A DNA stretch of 64,000 nt, taken from Affinundibacterium amnicola (GTDB taxonomy: Bacteria; Pseudomonadota; Gammaproteobacteria; Burkholderiales; Burkholderiaceae_D). The stretch's first letter is position 1. Each line of letters starts with the position of its first letter. Of this stretch, positions 1 to 8,563 are shown one piece after another. Made by a program: the position numbers and the translations under genes. The DNA is taken from the NCBI RefSeq assembly GCF_014284275.1, contig NZ_JACOFU010000002.1, forward strand, positions 418,623 to 482,622. Direction: 5' to 3'. A model generated the notes under the pieces. The model did no database searches. It saw only the letters and a program-made list of their open reading frames with translations, and had not been told where the DNA came from.

Positions 1-498
1 ACTTTCAGCTGTTCCATAACGTGCTTTAAGAATCAAGAATTCACCATCATCAGCGCGATTATTTTTGTCATCGAGTCTGTCACCATATTTGTCACTATCT
101 CGCTCATGCCGCTGGTCCCAAGCACCACTGTAATCCCCATCGCGCCCCCAATTACCACCACGCCAGCCTCTGAACAAATTGCCATCAACCAAACTACCTT
201 CACGATATTCAAACACACGCGTCTCACCACGTTGACCTTTGGCATAGATGCGTAGAGTTTTCACACGATTTGGATGAGGATCAATACCGAAGCTACGATT
301 ACCCATGCGAAAAGTAACATCACGTCTTGCCAGATCTTTCAGCGTCTGGGTGACATCAACGTTACTTTCAGCTGTACCATACCGCGCCTGCAAAATAAGA
401 TAGTCACCATCGTCACGCTGTGCCAAGACGGGATTTATCACACCGCACAACAAAGCCAGCGTAAGACAAGCTTTGATACATAGTTTGAATAGATTCAT
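1..498 (-). CDS. Secreted protein with DUF3395-like repeats, truncated by the window edge
   Basis: The reading frame is open from an ATG at 498 down to base 1, so the C-terminus lies outside the window (166 codons visible). The N-terminus is a Sec signal peptide with a hydrophobic core and a likely cut after PVLA. A domain at about residues 30-95 contains YLILQARYGTAES, a VDVT segment and a DPHPNRVKTLRI stretch. This resembles the DUF3395-type module (ILxARYG...VDVT...DPxPxxxKxL) known from bacterial secreted proteins and the C-terminus of DnaJC11. A low-complexity, charged Gly/Arg/Asp linker follows. A second copy of the module starts at about residue 151 (FLILKARYGTAES), so the protein has at least two repeats. 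Function is not known. Confidence is high that it is a gene and moderate on the family. Confidence 0.75.
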   Translation of the reverse strand, partial: MNLFKLCIKACLTLALLCGVINPVLAQRDDGDYLILQARYGTAESNVDVTQTLKDLARRDVTFRMGNRSFGIDPHPNRVKTLRIYAKGQRGETRVFEYREGSLVDGNLFRGWRGGNWGRDGDYSGAWDQRHERDSDKYGDRLDDKNNRADDGEFLILKARYGTAES

Positions 499-576
499 TG
501 TTAGCTCGTAAAAGGATTTGAACAATTCGATAACGAGTCAGAACGGCAATCGGTGCACCATGGACGAAAAAGAAAC

Positions 577-1038
577 TTAGTAATAGAAGCGATCAAATAA
601 AATCACGGACCAGGTCGCCACAGCAAGCAGAAAAGTTAACAGCACAGCAGCACTTCCAAAGTCTTTCGCATTTTTAGAAAGCGCATGCCGCTCCAAAGAG
701 ACACGATCCACTACCGCTTCAATCGCCGAGTTTAGTAATTCCACAATTAACATCAACACCAAAACCGCAATCATCATCAATTTTTCAAAAGCCGATACGG
801 GCAATATTAAAGCGATAGCAGAACCAATGATGACCAAAACCAACTCTTGGCGAAATGCATGCTCTTGCCGCCAAGCAGCTTGTAAGCCATCCAGTGAATA
901 AAAGAATGCAGAGAAAATTCGCTTCATACCACTTTTACTTTTAAATGCACTGATTTCCTGATGCACTGGCGCATCCTTTAGTTTTTCTGATTGTTTATTT
1001 GCATCCAAGTGCTCAGGTTGCTGCTGCGATGTGCTCAT
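577..1038 (-). CDS. dgkA: Diacylglycerol kinase (DgkA type)
   Basis: Small inner-membrane enzyme that phosphorylates diacylglycerol to phosphatidate, recycling diacylglycerol released by periplasmic glycan synthesis. The 153-residue protein has the family's three membrane helices (about 66-84, 87-105, 130-150). The signature VELLNSAIEAVVDR covers residues 99-112, with Glu100 and Glu107 matching the E. coli active-site and metal-binding glutamates; SKNAKDFGSAAV follows. It is about 30 residues longer than E. coli DgkA because of a polar, charged N-terminal extension. A start at the internal Met38 (GMKRIF) would give a standard length and cannot be excluded. It is transcribed away from the histidine kinase gene. 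Confidence 0.93.
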   Translation of the reverse strand: MSTSQQQPEHLDANKQSEKLKDAPVHQEISAFKSKSGMKRIFSAFFYSLDGLQAAWRQEHAFRQELVLVIIGSAIALILPVSAFEKLMMIAVLVLMLIVELLNSAIEAVVDRVSLERHALSKNAKDFGSAAVLLTFLLAVATWSVILFDRFYY

Positions 1039-1242
1039 GCGAAATCCTTAATGCGGTGAAAATAATAGCCTCGCCAGATTCTAACAGCTACGTATGACAT
1101 TATGAATAATTGATCTAAGAACAAAGCATCAAATCAAGGACAGCAACTTATCCCAAAACCCACAGAATAATTTCATTTCAAACCAATTTCGTCTAAGCTT
1201 ATTTCACCTAAAAAAATTGCCACATCAAATAAGGACAATTGG

Positions 1243-3180
1243 ATGAAAAGCCGCCTGCAACGACTTGAAGCTGTACAAGCGATGGTATTGGAAATCGGGA
1301 AAATTTCAGCCGATACCAATGAGCTGCGCGAGTTCTTACACGCGATTCATCTTGCATTAAGCAAAATCATGTATGCAAAGAATTTCTACATCGCACTTTA
1401 TAATCCCGATGACGAATCCATTCAATTTGCCTATTTTTTGGATGAGGTAGATCCTCCGCCAGATCCAGGTAAACGCTTCAAATTAGAAGCACCGGGCTCT
1501 GCGTTAACAAAATGGGTGATCGTCAATCAAAAGCCGCTGACGGCTGGCAGTGCAGAAATGACGCGAATTACGGCAGAAGAAGCAAACACCATCACAGGTG
1601 CACCATCAGAGCATTGGATGGGTTATCCACTGATCGATCATCAAAGGCGCACACTAGGTGCAATGGTGGTACAAAGTTATGATAAAAACGTACTTTACTC
1701 AGATGAAGACCAAGCACTCTTTGAGTTAATCGCGCGCCACATTTCGAATGCATTAGAAGCCTTTCAAAGCGTCGACAAACTCGAACGTGCGGTACAAGAG
1801 AGAACAGCATTGCTCGCACATGAAATTACCGAACGACGTCGTTCAGAAAAAATTCAAAGTGCCTTGTATGCGATTGCAGAATTATCCTTTTCCACAGAAG
1901 ACGCCAGCTATCTTTATCGCAAACTACATCACATCGTAGAAAACCTGATCGTGGCAAAAAATTTTGCAGTTGCACTTTATCATGCAGACACTGAAGAGAT
2001 TAGTATTCAGTACTTTGTGGATGAAAAGGACCCCGTTCCCAGTCATTGCAGATTTCCACTTGGCATGGGCATGACATCATTTGTTGTCCATACCGGGAAA
2101 GCGCAATTGATAGACCGCGAACGTTTGCAAAAGCTCATTCAAGATCAAGAAATCAAACAAGTATTGGGCGGACAGGATATTGAAAGTTGGATTGGCGTTC
2201 CTATCTTAATTAAAGAAAAAATTTATGGCGTGATCATCGTACAAAGTTACGACTTACACGTTGTCTATGGACTTCATGATTTAGAGTTACTCGCCTTCGT
2301 TGCCAACCATATCGCAGTAGCAATTGCGCGTATGAATGCAGACCGTGACTTACGTCAAGCCAAGGTCAATCTTGAACAACAAAACATCGCTTTAAACGAT
2401 GCTTTGCTAGCGCTGAAAGACGCGCAAACAGAATTAGTAAGACAAGAAAAACTGGCCTCTCTTGGGAGCCTAGTTGCAGGTGTCGCACATGAGATCAACA
2501 CGCCTTTAGGAATTTGCGTGACTGCGACTAGCCACCTGATCGAAGAGGTGCGACTAACCAGAAAAGATATTCTCGCAGACCAATTCGATCCAAACCAGCG
2601 CGAACAATTTCTCGACATTCTTGATCAAAGCTTACGCATACTCAATACCAATACAAAACGGGCTGCATCCTTAGTAAGGAGTTTTAAACAAGTGGCGGTC
2701 GATCAAACGTCAAATGACAGACGCAAGTTTCAACTACTGCCCTATTTGAACGAGATTCTCGTCTCACTTCAACCTAAGCTAAAAGGTCGGCAAATCGATA
2801 TCAAGATTACTTGCCCAGAAGGCCTGCTCATCGATAATTATCCAGGAGCGATCTCGCAAATTCTGACAAACTTCGTTATGAATTCACTGCATCACGGTTT
2901 TGAAAATTTAAATCAAGGTGAAATTCAAATCACTGTCGCGATCGACGGCGATTTCCTCAAATTTGATTACAGCGATAATGGAAACGGTATGGATGCAGAA
3001 GCTTTAGGGAAACTATTCGATCCCTTCTACACCACCAAGCGCGGTCAGGGCGGTAGCGGACTGGGAACACATATCGTCTACAACTTGGTAACCGGACTCT
3101 TAGGTGGCACGATCAAGGCATATTCATCCTTGGGGCTCGGACTTCGTTACCATCTTCGTTTCCCTATGCATGTTCGTTAA
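1243..3180 (+). CDS. Soluble sensor histidine kinase with two GAF domains
   Basis: Predicted cytoplasmic histidine kinase of 645 residues with no membrane segment. Two GAF-type sensory domains lie at about residues 15-165 and 200-365. They share the pattern NFYIALYNPD / NFAVALYHAD and a late V(V/I)QSYD strand, so they look like an internal duplication. A helical linker leads to an H-box, GVAHEINTPLG, whose phospho-acceptor should be His416. The ATPase domain has an N-box (NFVMNSLHHG, Asn547), a G1 box (DNGNGMD), an F box (DPFYTTKRG) and a G2 box (GGSGLGTHIV). The gene is convergent with the REC-DUF3369-HD-GYP gene, with 57 bp between the stop codons. That response regulator is its natural candidate partner, but the pairing is inferred. 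The ligand of the GAF domains is unknown. Confidence 0.9.
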   Translation: MKSRLQRLEAVQAMVLEIGKISADTNELREFLHAIHLALSKIMYAKNFYIALYNPDDESIQFAYFLDEVDPPPDPGKRFKLEAPGSALTKWVIVNQKPLTAGSAEMTRITAEEANTITGAPSEHWMGYPLIDHQRRTLGAMVVQSYDKNVLYSDEDQALFELIARHISNALEAFQSVDKLERAVQERTALLAHEITERRRSEKIQSALYAIAELSFSTEDASYLYRKLHHIVENLIVAKNFAVALYHADTEEISIQYFVDEKDPVPSHCRFPLGMGMTSFVVHTGKAQLIDRERLQKLIQDQEIKQVLGGQDIESWIGVPILIKEKIYGVIIVQSYDLHVVYGLHDLELLAFVANHIAVAIARMNADRDLRQAKVNLEQQNIALNDALLALKDAQTELVRQEKLASLGSLVAGVAHEINTPLGICVTATSHLIEEVRLTRKDILADQFDPNQREQFLDILDQSLRILNTNTKRAASLVRSFKQVAVDQTSNDRRKFQLLPYLNEILVSLQPKLKGRQIDIKITCPEGLLIDNYPGAISQILTNFVMNSLHHGFENLNQGEIQITVAIDGDFLKFDYSDNGNGMDAEALGKLFDPFYTTKRGQGGSGLGTHIVYNLVTGLLGGTIKAYSSLGLGLRYHLRFPMHVR

Positions 3181-3211
3181 GCTAGCCATGAACTAGGCAT
3201 AAGCTAGGCAT
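3181..3211. repeat. Short direct repeat between convergent genes
   Basis: Directly after the kinase stop codon, three imperfect units of 10-11 bp follow one another (gctagccatga, actaggcata, agctaggcatt). No hairpin with a T-run, and so no clear terminator, is visible between these convergent genes. Confidence 0.4.
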
Positions 3212-3237
3212 TATAAGGAATTGAAATACACTCTTTT

Positions 3238-4749
3238 CTAATCAGGATAACGACAGTTAATCTCCACCGCTCTATCGACATTTTGAACTAGCAAATCAAC
3301 AAATTGCGGATCAAGATGGGAGCCGCTAACACTTTTTAAATGCGCAATCACCTGCTCAACTGGCCAAGCTGATTTATAAACGCGCGCATGCATCAGTGCA
3401 TCGAAAACATCGGCAACCGCAACGATACGTGCGTATGGATGAATTTGCTCGGCAACCAATCCTTGCGGGTATCCGGTGCCGTCATATTTTTCATGATGTT
3501 GGTGCGCGATAATTGAAGCGGCACGCAAGATTGGTCTATGAGAACCATCAAGAATAGACATGCCAACTTCGGGATGCTGTTTCATAATATCCCACTCGAG
3601 TTGATCTAACTTACCGGGTTTAAGCAAGACAGAATCAGGAGTCGCGATTTTACCGATATCATGCATCGGCGCTGCCCGTTTCAAAATCGCCGCCTCATCT
3701 GGATCCATACCCGATGCAATCGCGATTAAATAGCAAACCTCAGACATGCGACGCACATGGTTCCCTGCCTCTGATGAGCGCGACTCCACGACATCTCCCA
3801 AACGCATAATCAATTCGCCTTGCGTATCGCTAATTTCCTGATTCAATAAAATATTATCAAAGGCAATCGCAACGCCCGAGGAAAAGACCTCCAATAATTT
3901 GGCGTCAATTTCACTAACGCTCTCAACACCTTGCAGAACCAGCAAAGAGGCTTTGCCACTTTCATTGGGAAAGTAGCCGACATAAGTATCACCAAATAAA
4001 TGTGAAATACGATTCACCGTCACTTGCTGCAAATGATCAAGTAATTCTTGATTGAATAATTGATGATCATCGTCAAAATTGCCAATTTTAGCCAAAACTT
4101 CATAAGAATTTTCGCCAGAAACACCGCTGGCACCGCGTAAGCGCAGCAGCATACTTTTTTCCAAGCGCAATAACGCGACGACTTGTTGCAGTAAGCCATT
4201 AGCAAAATCATGCATGTTGCGTTGCTGATAAATATGCGCTGAGGCCTCAATCACACGTTCTAAACCTTCACGATAGGTCACTTGAAAGCGACGTGCTTCT
4301 TCTACAGTGTAAATATCACGGTAAGCCCTTAGTGCAGCGAATGTAGTGGTAAATAATTTGGTACGATCAAGCTCAGTTTTTTCTTTGTAGTCGTTAATAT
4401 CGTAATCAACAATCACGCTTTCTTCTGGCGCTTGACCGGGTTGACCAGTCCTCAGAATAATCCGCGTGAACTGATTTTTGAGATCTTGACGCATCCATCG
4501 TGCAACCTCTAAACCGCTATTCTCAGACTCCATCACCACATCCAAAAACACCAAGGCGATATCTGGTTCGCGACTCAAAATTTCTTTAGCTTCAGGGCCA
4601 CTATAGGCATCTAAAAATTGCAAGCGCCGACCATCTAACTCAAACCGATGCAAAGTCAACTTGGTAACATCATGAATATCAGGCTCGTCATCGACCAGGA
4701 GAATTTTCCAGGGAGCAGACTTTGCGGAACTTAGTGAAGTACTCGACAT
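3238..4749 (-). CDS. Response regulator REC-DUF3369-HD-GYP, predicted c-di-GMP phosphodiesterase
   Basis: Predicted 503-residue response regulator. Its output domain belongs to the HD-GYP family, which hydrolyses cyclic di-GMP. The receiver domain spans about residues 14-140, with acidic residues DDE at 20-22, phospho-acceptor Asp70 in VFLDVVME and conserved Lys122. A central GAF-like DUF3369 domain covers about 150-310. The HD-GYP domain (about 320-495) has the metal-binding HDIGK motif, a later HQHHEKYDGTGYP motif containing the GYP signature, and ADVFDAL. All key residues appear intact, so it should be catalytically competent. The REC-DUF3369-HD-GYP order is a known architecture. It is convergent with the GAF histidine kinase and shares its receiver type with the orphan receiver protein at 39632-40267. 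Confidence 0.92.
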   Translation of the reverse strand: MSSTSLSSAKSAPWKILLVDDEPDIHDVTKLTLHRFELDGRRLQFLDAYSGPEAKEILSREPDIALVFLDVVMESENSGLEVARWMRQDLKNQFTRIILRTGQPGQAPEESVIVDYDINDYKEKTELDRTKLFTTTFAALRAYRDIYTVEEARRFQVTYREGLERVIEASAHIYQQRNMHDFANGLLQQVVALLRLEKSMLLRLRGASGVSGENSYEVLAKIGNFDDDHQLFNQELLDHLQQVTVNRISHLFGDTYVGYFPNESGKASLLVLQGVESVSEIDAKLLEVFSSGVAIAFDNILLNQEISDTQGELIMRLGDVVESRSSEAGNHVRRMSEVCYLIAIASGMDPDEAAILKRAAPMHDIGKIATPDSVLLKPGKLDQLEWDIMKQHPEVGMSILDGSHRPILRAASIIAHQHHEKYDGTGYPQGLVAEQIHPYARIVAVADVFDALMHARVYKSAWPVEQVIAHLKSVSGSHLDPQFVDLLVQNVDRAVEINCRYPD

Positions 4750-5108
4750 AAACCACGTTTCCTTAAAAAACTCAGGCAGTTAATATGATGCGAATAATAG
4801 AGTTAGAAACCAGAATCAAGATAAAAATGCTCAGAAAAGCAACTTAAAATATATTAATTCGGATGTTTGATCTTACACCGAAGCAACAGGCATGCGGGAG
4901 AAAATTTGGCGGCTTCACCACGCTTTATCGGAGTAATTTTTTCTGCTTTAAAGCTTCTTGCAGAATTGGTAATTCACATTCGCACTTTAAGCATTGAACG
5001 GATTGAAAACGTAAAGAATGCCAACGAAAATAACATGCGTACAACAATCAAGAAAATAGAGACTTTAGTTCAACACAGTCATTTCACATCGTGGTATAAA
5101 GAGATTTA
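4750..5108. other. Intergenic region, no supported gene
   Basis: AT-rich spacer between the divergent HD-GYP and IclR genes. A reading frame at 4867-5133 overlaps the IclR start, shows no family features and no convincing ribosome site, and is not accepted. The spacer probably carries the promoters of both flanking genes, but no clear operator palindrome was seen. Confidence 0.5.
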
Positions 5109-5918
5109 TTGCAATGCACCATCCACATTATGAAAAACGACGCTCCCATCTCAGCTGAAAAAACTTCGATACAAGTGATCGAGCGCATGGTCTCATTATT
5201 AGATGCGCTGTCTCGCTATCATGATCCTGTTAGTCTAAAAGAACTCGCCAGTGTGACTGGTTTGCATCCTTCTACCGCACATCGCATTTTGAATGATTTG
5301 TGCATTACTCGCTTCGTCGATCGCGCCGATACCGGCACATATCGACTTGGCATGCGTTTGCTAGAGCTCGGCAATATCGTGAAGAGTCGCCTCGATGTAC
5401 GTGAAGCGGCATTAGAATTTATGCGCAACTTGCATCGCATTACCAATCAAACGATTAATTTATCCGTACGTCAAGGAGACGAAATTGTCTACATTGATCG
5501 CGCCTTTTCAGAACGCTCGGGGATGCAGGTTGTCCGCGCGATTGGTGGACGAGCACCATTGCATTTAACATCTACCGGCAAATTATTTCTATCGATTGAT
5601 GAACCAAAAGCCCTGCGTGCTTATATCACCCGCACGGGTCTAGCGGGACACAACAAAAACTCGATTACGGATGTCGCCAAGTTAGAACGCGAATTAGCAT
5701 CTGTACGCAGCAATGGCTATGCACGTGATAATGAAGAATTAGAATTAGGTGTGCGCTGCATGGCAGCAGGCATTCATGATGATAGCGGAAAGATGATTGC
5801 CGGTTTATCGATTTCGGCACCTGCAGATCGCTTGCAAGAAGCTTGGTTGGGAGATTTGATCAGCACCGCTGAACAGATTTCAGCGGCACTCGGTTATGTG
5901 CCGAAATTAGCTAAATAA
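5109..5918 (+). CDS. IclR-family transcriptional regulator
   Basis: DNA-binding regulator with the standard IclR layout. A winged helix at about residues 20-85 contains VSLKELASVTGLHPSTAHRI, and the C-terminal ligand-binding domain at about 90-262 includes GRAPLHLTSTGKLFLS and AGLSISAPADRL. The usual length is 245-270 residues. The TTG start at 5109 is chosen because AAAGAG lies 5 bases upstream. An ATG at 5130, seven codons in, is the alternative but has no visible ribosome site. IclR proteins usually control catabolic genes for aromatic or sugar acids, yet no catabolic operon lies next to it. The effector and targets cannot be read from the sequence. It is convergent with lepB. Confidence 0.88.
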   Translation: MQCTIHIMKNDAPISAEKTSIQVIERMVSLLDALSRYHDPVSLKELASVTGLHPSTAHRILNDLCITRFVDRADTGTYRLGMRLLELGNIVKSRLDVREAALEFMRNLHRITNQTINLSVRQGDEIVYIDRAFSERSGMQVVRAIGGRAPLHLTSTGKLFLSIDEPKALRAYITRTGLAGHNKNSITDVAKLERELASVRSNGYARDNEELELGVRCMAAGIHDDSGKMIAGLSISAPADRLQEAWLGDLISTAEQISAALGYVPKLAK

Positions 5919-5969
5919 ATTGACGACCGCTTTTAAGTCACAAAGCAATCTACGCTTTTATTATGATTC

Positions 5970-6662
5970 TTATTGATCGAGCTTGGCACCAATACGTTCT
6001 ATACGCGGCAAATAGTAATTATCGTAATCTAGCGAAAACATCAAACGCTTCACTCTTCCCGTGATTAATTCGCGTTTAACGAAACCATAAAAACGCGAGT
6101 CATTACTGTTATCGCGATTGTCACCCAACATCATGTAATGTCCGGCTGGCACGGTGACCGCATCAAATGATCGCAAGGCTGAACGCTCTGGCATCACGAT
6201 AATATTATGGTGCAAACTACCTAGTGATTCTGTGTACATCAATTGCTGATTTGGATATTCACGCTTTGGTGTCAGAAAACTAGGATCAGGTTCGTCGATC
6301 TGTGCATAATCTGCCGCTTGCCCGTTGATAATCAATTTTTGATCACGCATTTCCACAACATCGCCCGGCAAACCGATCACCCGTTTGATTAAACGCAAAC
6401 CATCAGCAGGCGAACTAAAAGTGACGATGTCGCCACGTTGTGGCTCACCAACTTGCTTCAAAATCACATCAGTAAATGGCACTCTAATATCGTAAGCAAT
6501 ACGATTCGCAATCACTCTGTCACCCTCCAACAGATGTGGATACATGGAACTAGAAGGCACGACATACCAATCCGCAAACGCGCTACGCATCAAAATCATG
6601 CCAGCGACAAAAAATAAAAATGCCTTATTGTCGGCGACCAATTTGCGTACATTAATATTCAT
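5970..6662 (-). CDS. lepB: Signal peptidase I
   Basis: Inner-membrane serine protease that removes signal peptides from exported proteins. The 230-residue protein has a membrane segment at about 13-30, the catalytic Ser39 in PSSSMYPHLLEGD, the general-base Lys93 in LRLIKRVIGLPGD, and the box GDNRDNSNDSRFYGFV. The ATG at 6662 is chosen because GGAG lies 7 bases upstream. A longer frame starting at 6704 would run through the terminator of the next gene. It has one N-terminal membrane segment, whereas E. coli LepB has two. Burkholderiales usually carry lepB beside lepA and rnc, so this copy beside gap may be a paralogue; that is inference, since only this window is visible. Confidence 0.93.
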   Translation of the reverse strand: MNINVRKLVADNKAFLFFVAGMILMRSAFADWYVVPSSSMYPHLLEGDRVIANRIAYDIRVPFTDVILKQVGEPQRGDIVTFSSPADGLRLIKRVIGLPGDVVEMRDQKLIINGQAADYAQIDEPDPSFLTPKREYPNQQLMYTESLGSLHHNIIVMPERSALRSFDAVTVPAGHYMMLGDNRDNSNDSRFYGFVKRELITGRVKRLMFSLDYDNYYLPRIERIGAKLDQ

Positions 6663-6700
6663 GACACAGCTCCAAGATAAACAACACCTAACTTCGACAA

Positions 6701-6730
6701 ACAAAAGCCCCGAAAGTTCGAGGCTCTTGT
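6701..6730 (-). terminator. Rho-independent terminator after gap
   Basis: On the minus strand an imperfect hairpin with arms ACAAGAGCC and GGCTTTTGT is followed by a short T-rich tract. It lies just downstream of gap and upstream of lepB. Confidence 0.6.
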
Positions 6731-6765
6731 CACTACTTTATGCGGCAATATTGACGATATTCAAA

Positions 6766-7779
6766 TTACTTCGCACTCATCAATGCAACAGTCGTATCCA
6801 ACATACGGTTGGAGAATCCCCACTCGTTGTCATACCAGCTGGATACTTTCACCAGACGACCATTTACTTTCGTCAATGTTTCGTCGTATGTAGAAGACGC
6901 TGGGTTGTGGTTGAAGTCAACTGAGACCAATGGTGCTGTGTTGTAATCCAAAATACCTTTCAAAGCACCTTCAGATGCTTCTTTCAATACTTTATTAATT
7001 TCTTCCACTGTCGTGTCGCGTTTAGCGATGAAAGTCAGATCAACTACAGAAACGTTGATGGTCGGTACGCGCATTGCGTAGCCGTCCAATTTACCGTTCA
7101 ACTCTGGCAAGACCAAACCAACCGCGGCAGCTGCGCCAGTTTTGGTTGGGATCATGCTCATCGTTGCAGAACGTGCGCGACGCAAGTCTTCATGCATCAC
7201 GTCTGTCAATACTTGATCATTGGTGTAAGCGTGAATCGTTGTCATCAAACCACTTTCGATACCGATGGCATCGTTCAATGGTTTTGCCAATGGTGCTAAG
7301 CAGTTCGTTGTGCAAGAAGCGTTAGAGATGACGGTGTCAGTTGCTTTCAACACGCCGTGATTCACGCCGTAAACAATCGTTGCATCCACGTCTTTACCGC
7401 CTGGTGCAGAGATAATGACTTTCTTTGCGCCGCCAGCCAAATGGGCAGACGCTTTTTCTTTTGTCGTAAAGAAGCCTGTGCATTCCAACACGACGTCCAC
7501 ATTCAATTCACCCCATGGAATATTCGCTGGATTACGTTCAGCAAATACTTTGATCTTGTCGCCGTTGACGATCATAGTGTCGCCTTCGACTGTTACCGTA
7601 CCAGGAAACTTACCGTGGGCTGTATCGTAACGTGTCAAGTGCGCGTTAGATTCTGCGTTACCCAAATCGTTAATCGCAACAATTTGAATTTCATTTTTAA
7701 ACTTACCACCTTCGTAATGTGCACGAAGGATGTTACGACCGATACGGCCATAGCCGTTAATTGCGACGCGAATCGTCAT
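6766..7779 (-). CDS. gap: Type I glyceraldehyde-3-phosphate dehydrogenase
   Basis: Converts glyceraldehyde 3-phosphate, NAD and phosphate to 1,3-bisphosphoglycerate in the cytoplasm. The 337-residue protein has the N-terminal NAD-binding motif [10 protein letters not shown] and the active-site [12 protein letters not shown] with catalytic Cys156. It also has the conserved HAYTNDQ segment and the C-terminal [13 protein letters not shown]. The start at 7779 has GGAG 8 bases upstream. With tkt on the same strand, and pgi, edd, eda and zwf elsewhere in the window, it is part of the central carbon gene set. A long palindrome (7844-7908) lies just upstream. Confidence 0.97.
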   Translation of the reverse strand: MTIRVAINGYGRIGRNILRAHYEGGKFKNEIQIVAINDLGNAESNAHLTRYDTAHGKFPGTVTVEGDTMIVNGDKIKVFAERNPANIPWGELNVDVVLECTGFFTTKEKASAHLAGGAKKVIISAPGGKDVDATIVYGVNHGVLKATDTVISNASCTTNCLAPLAKPLNDAIGIESGLMTTIHAYTNDQVLTDVMHEDLRRARSATMSMIPTKTGAAAAVGLVLPELNGKLDGYAMRVPTINVSVVDLTFIAKRDTTVEEINKVLKEASEGALKGILDYNTAPLVSVDFNHNPASSTYDETLTKVNGRLVKVSSWYDNEWGFSNRMLDTTVALMSAK

Positions 7780-7843
7780 GGTTCAATCTCCAAAAAGACA
7801 AACAGCAACAAAAAATAAAACACAAAAAAATCTTAACATCTCG

Positions 7844-7908
7844 CCGCAGAGGCGCAGAGTACGCCGAGCATTAGGTAAAAGAACTCAGCGTACTCCGCGC
7901 CTCTACGG
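7844..7908. repeat. GCAGAG-type intergenic palindrome, copy 1
   Basis: The 25-base left arm at 7844-7868 (core GCAGAGGCGCAGAGTACGC) pairs with a right arm at 7884-7908 (core GCGTACTCCGCGCCTCT). There are three differences, all compatible with G-U pairing in one transcript orientation. The core motif recurs at 60606-60685 and 62746-62864, and more weakly around 59637-59895. It lies in the spacer between gap and the acetyltransferase gene. Confidence 0.75.
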
Positions 7909-7937
7909 TTAAAAGCTTTTCCAACTTGACCGAAAAT

Positions 7938-8522
7938 TTACTGAAGCGCTTTCGGAAATGGCATTGCATCCGCCGATGCCATCATCACATTCAAATCACT
8001 CCAACCGTAACCCACTTCGGTCAGGTCCAATCCATCCCAGCTAAAATCTTGCTCGATGAGGATCTCTCCACCGAGCTCTTCGTAAAAATTACGTGCTTGG
8101 GAATTGCCATCAATGACCCAAATCACGCAACTGGTGCAGCCCATCGCTTGTAAGGAACGAGCTGCTTTGTGCAACATGCGTTTGCCTATGCCGCAACGCT
8201 GCCATTGTGGACGTATATAAATGGCATTGATTTCGCCATCTTTATCCAACTTCGCTTCTGGCAATTTCATTGCGGAGACAAAGCCAACAATTTCGTCTTC
8301 ACTCACTGCGACATAGACGCACAAACTGTCTTCTTTGACCGGCAATGCCTGCAAAATCGTACGCCAGTGCAAGACGTTTTCGTTCATGTCCATTTCATTG
8401 AGATAGCTATCAGGAATCATGCCACGATAAGTCGTACGCCAGCCTTCGATGCGTATTGCTGCGATCGCTTCCGCATCGGCGACTGTGGCACGACGTAATT
8501 GGATTTCCTTGATTTTATTCAT
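7938..8522 (-). CDS. GNAT-family N-acetyltransferase
   Basis: Predicted acetyl-CoA-dependent acetyltransferase of 194 residues. The N-terminus (LRRATVADAEAIAAIRIEGW) is the usual GNAT beta1-alpha1. The acetyl-CoA-binding motif A appears as IYIRPQWQRCGIGKRML, followed by VIDGNSQARNFYEELGGE. The substrate cannot be predicted; many relatives act on amino groups of small molecules or ribosomal proteins. It starts 41 bp after the transketolase stop codon on the same strand and may be co-transcribed with it. No strong ribosome site is visible. Confidence 0.85.
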   Translation of the reverse strand: MNKIKEIQLRRATVADAEAIAAIRIEGWRTTYRGMIPDSYLNEMDMNENVLHWRTILQALPVKEDSLCVYVAVSEDEIVGFVSAMKLPEAKLDKDGEINAIYIRPQWQRCGIGKRMLHKAARSLQAMGCTSCVIWVIDGNSQARNFYEELGGEILIEQDFSWDGLDLTEVGYGWSDLNVMMASADAMPFPKALQ

Positions 8523-8563
8523 ATTGAGTATGGATCACTTGCGCGTGGTCAAAATAAACTGAC

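Noticed and set aside
4867-5133. 88-codon frame upstream of the IclR gene
   Set aside because: It overlaps the IclR start, has no recognisable features and no convincing ribosome site.
6663-6704. N-terminal extension of lepB
   Set aside because: It runs into the gap terminator hairpin, and the ATG at 6662 has a good GGAG site.
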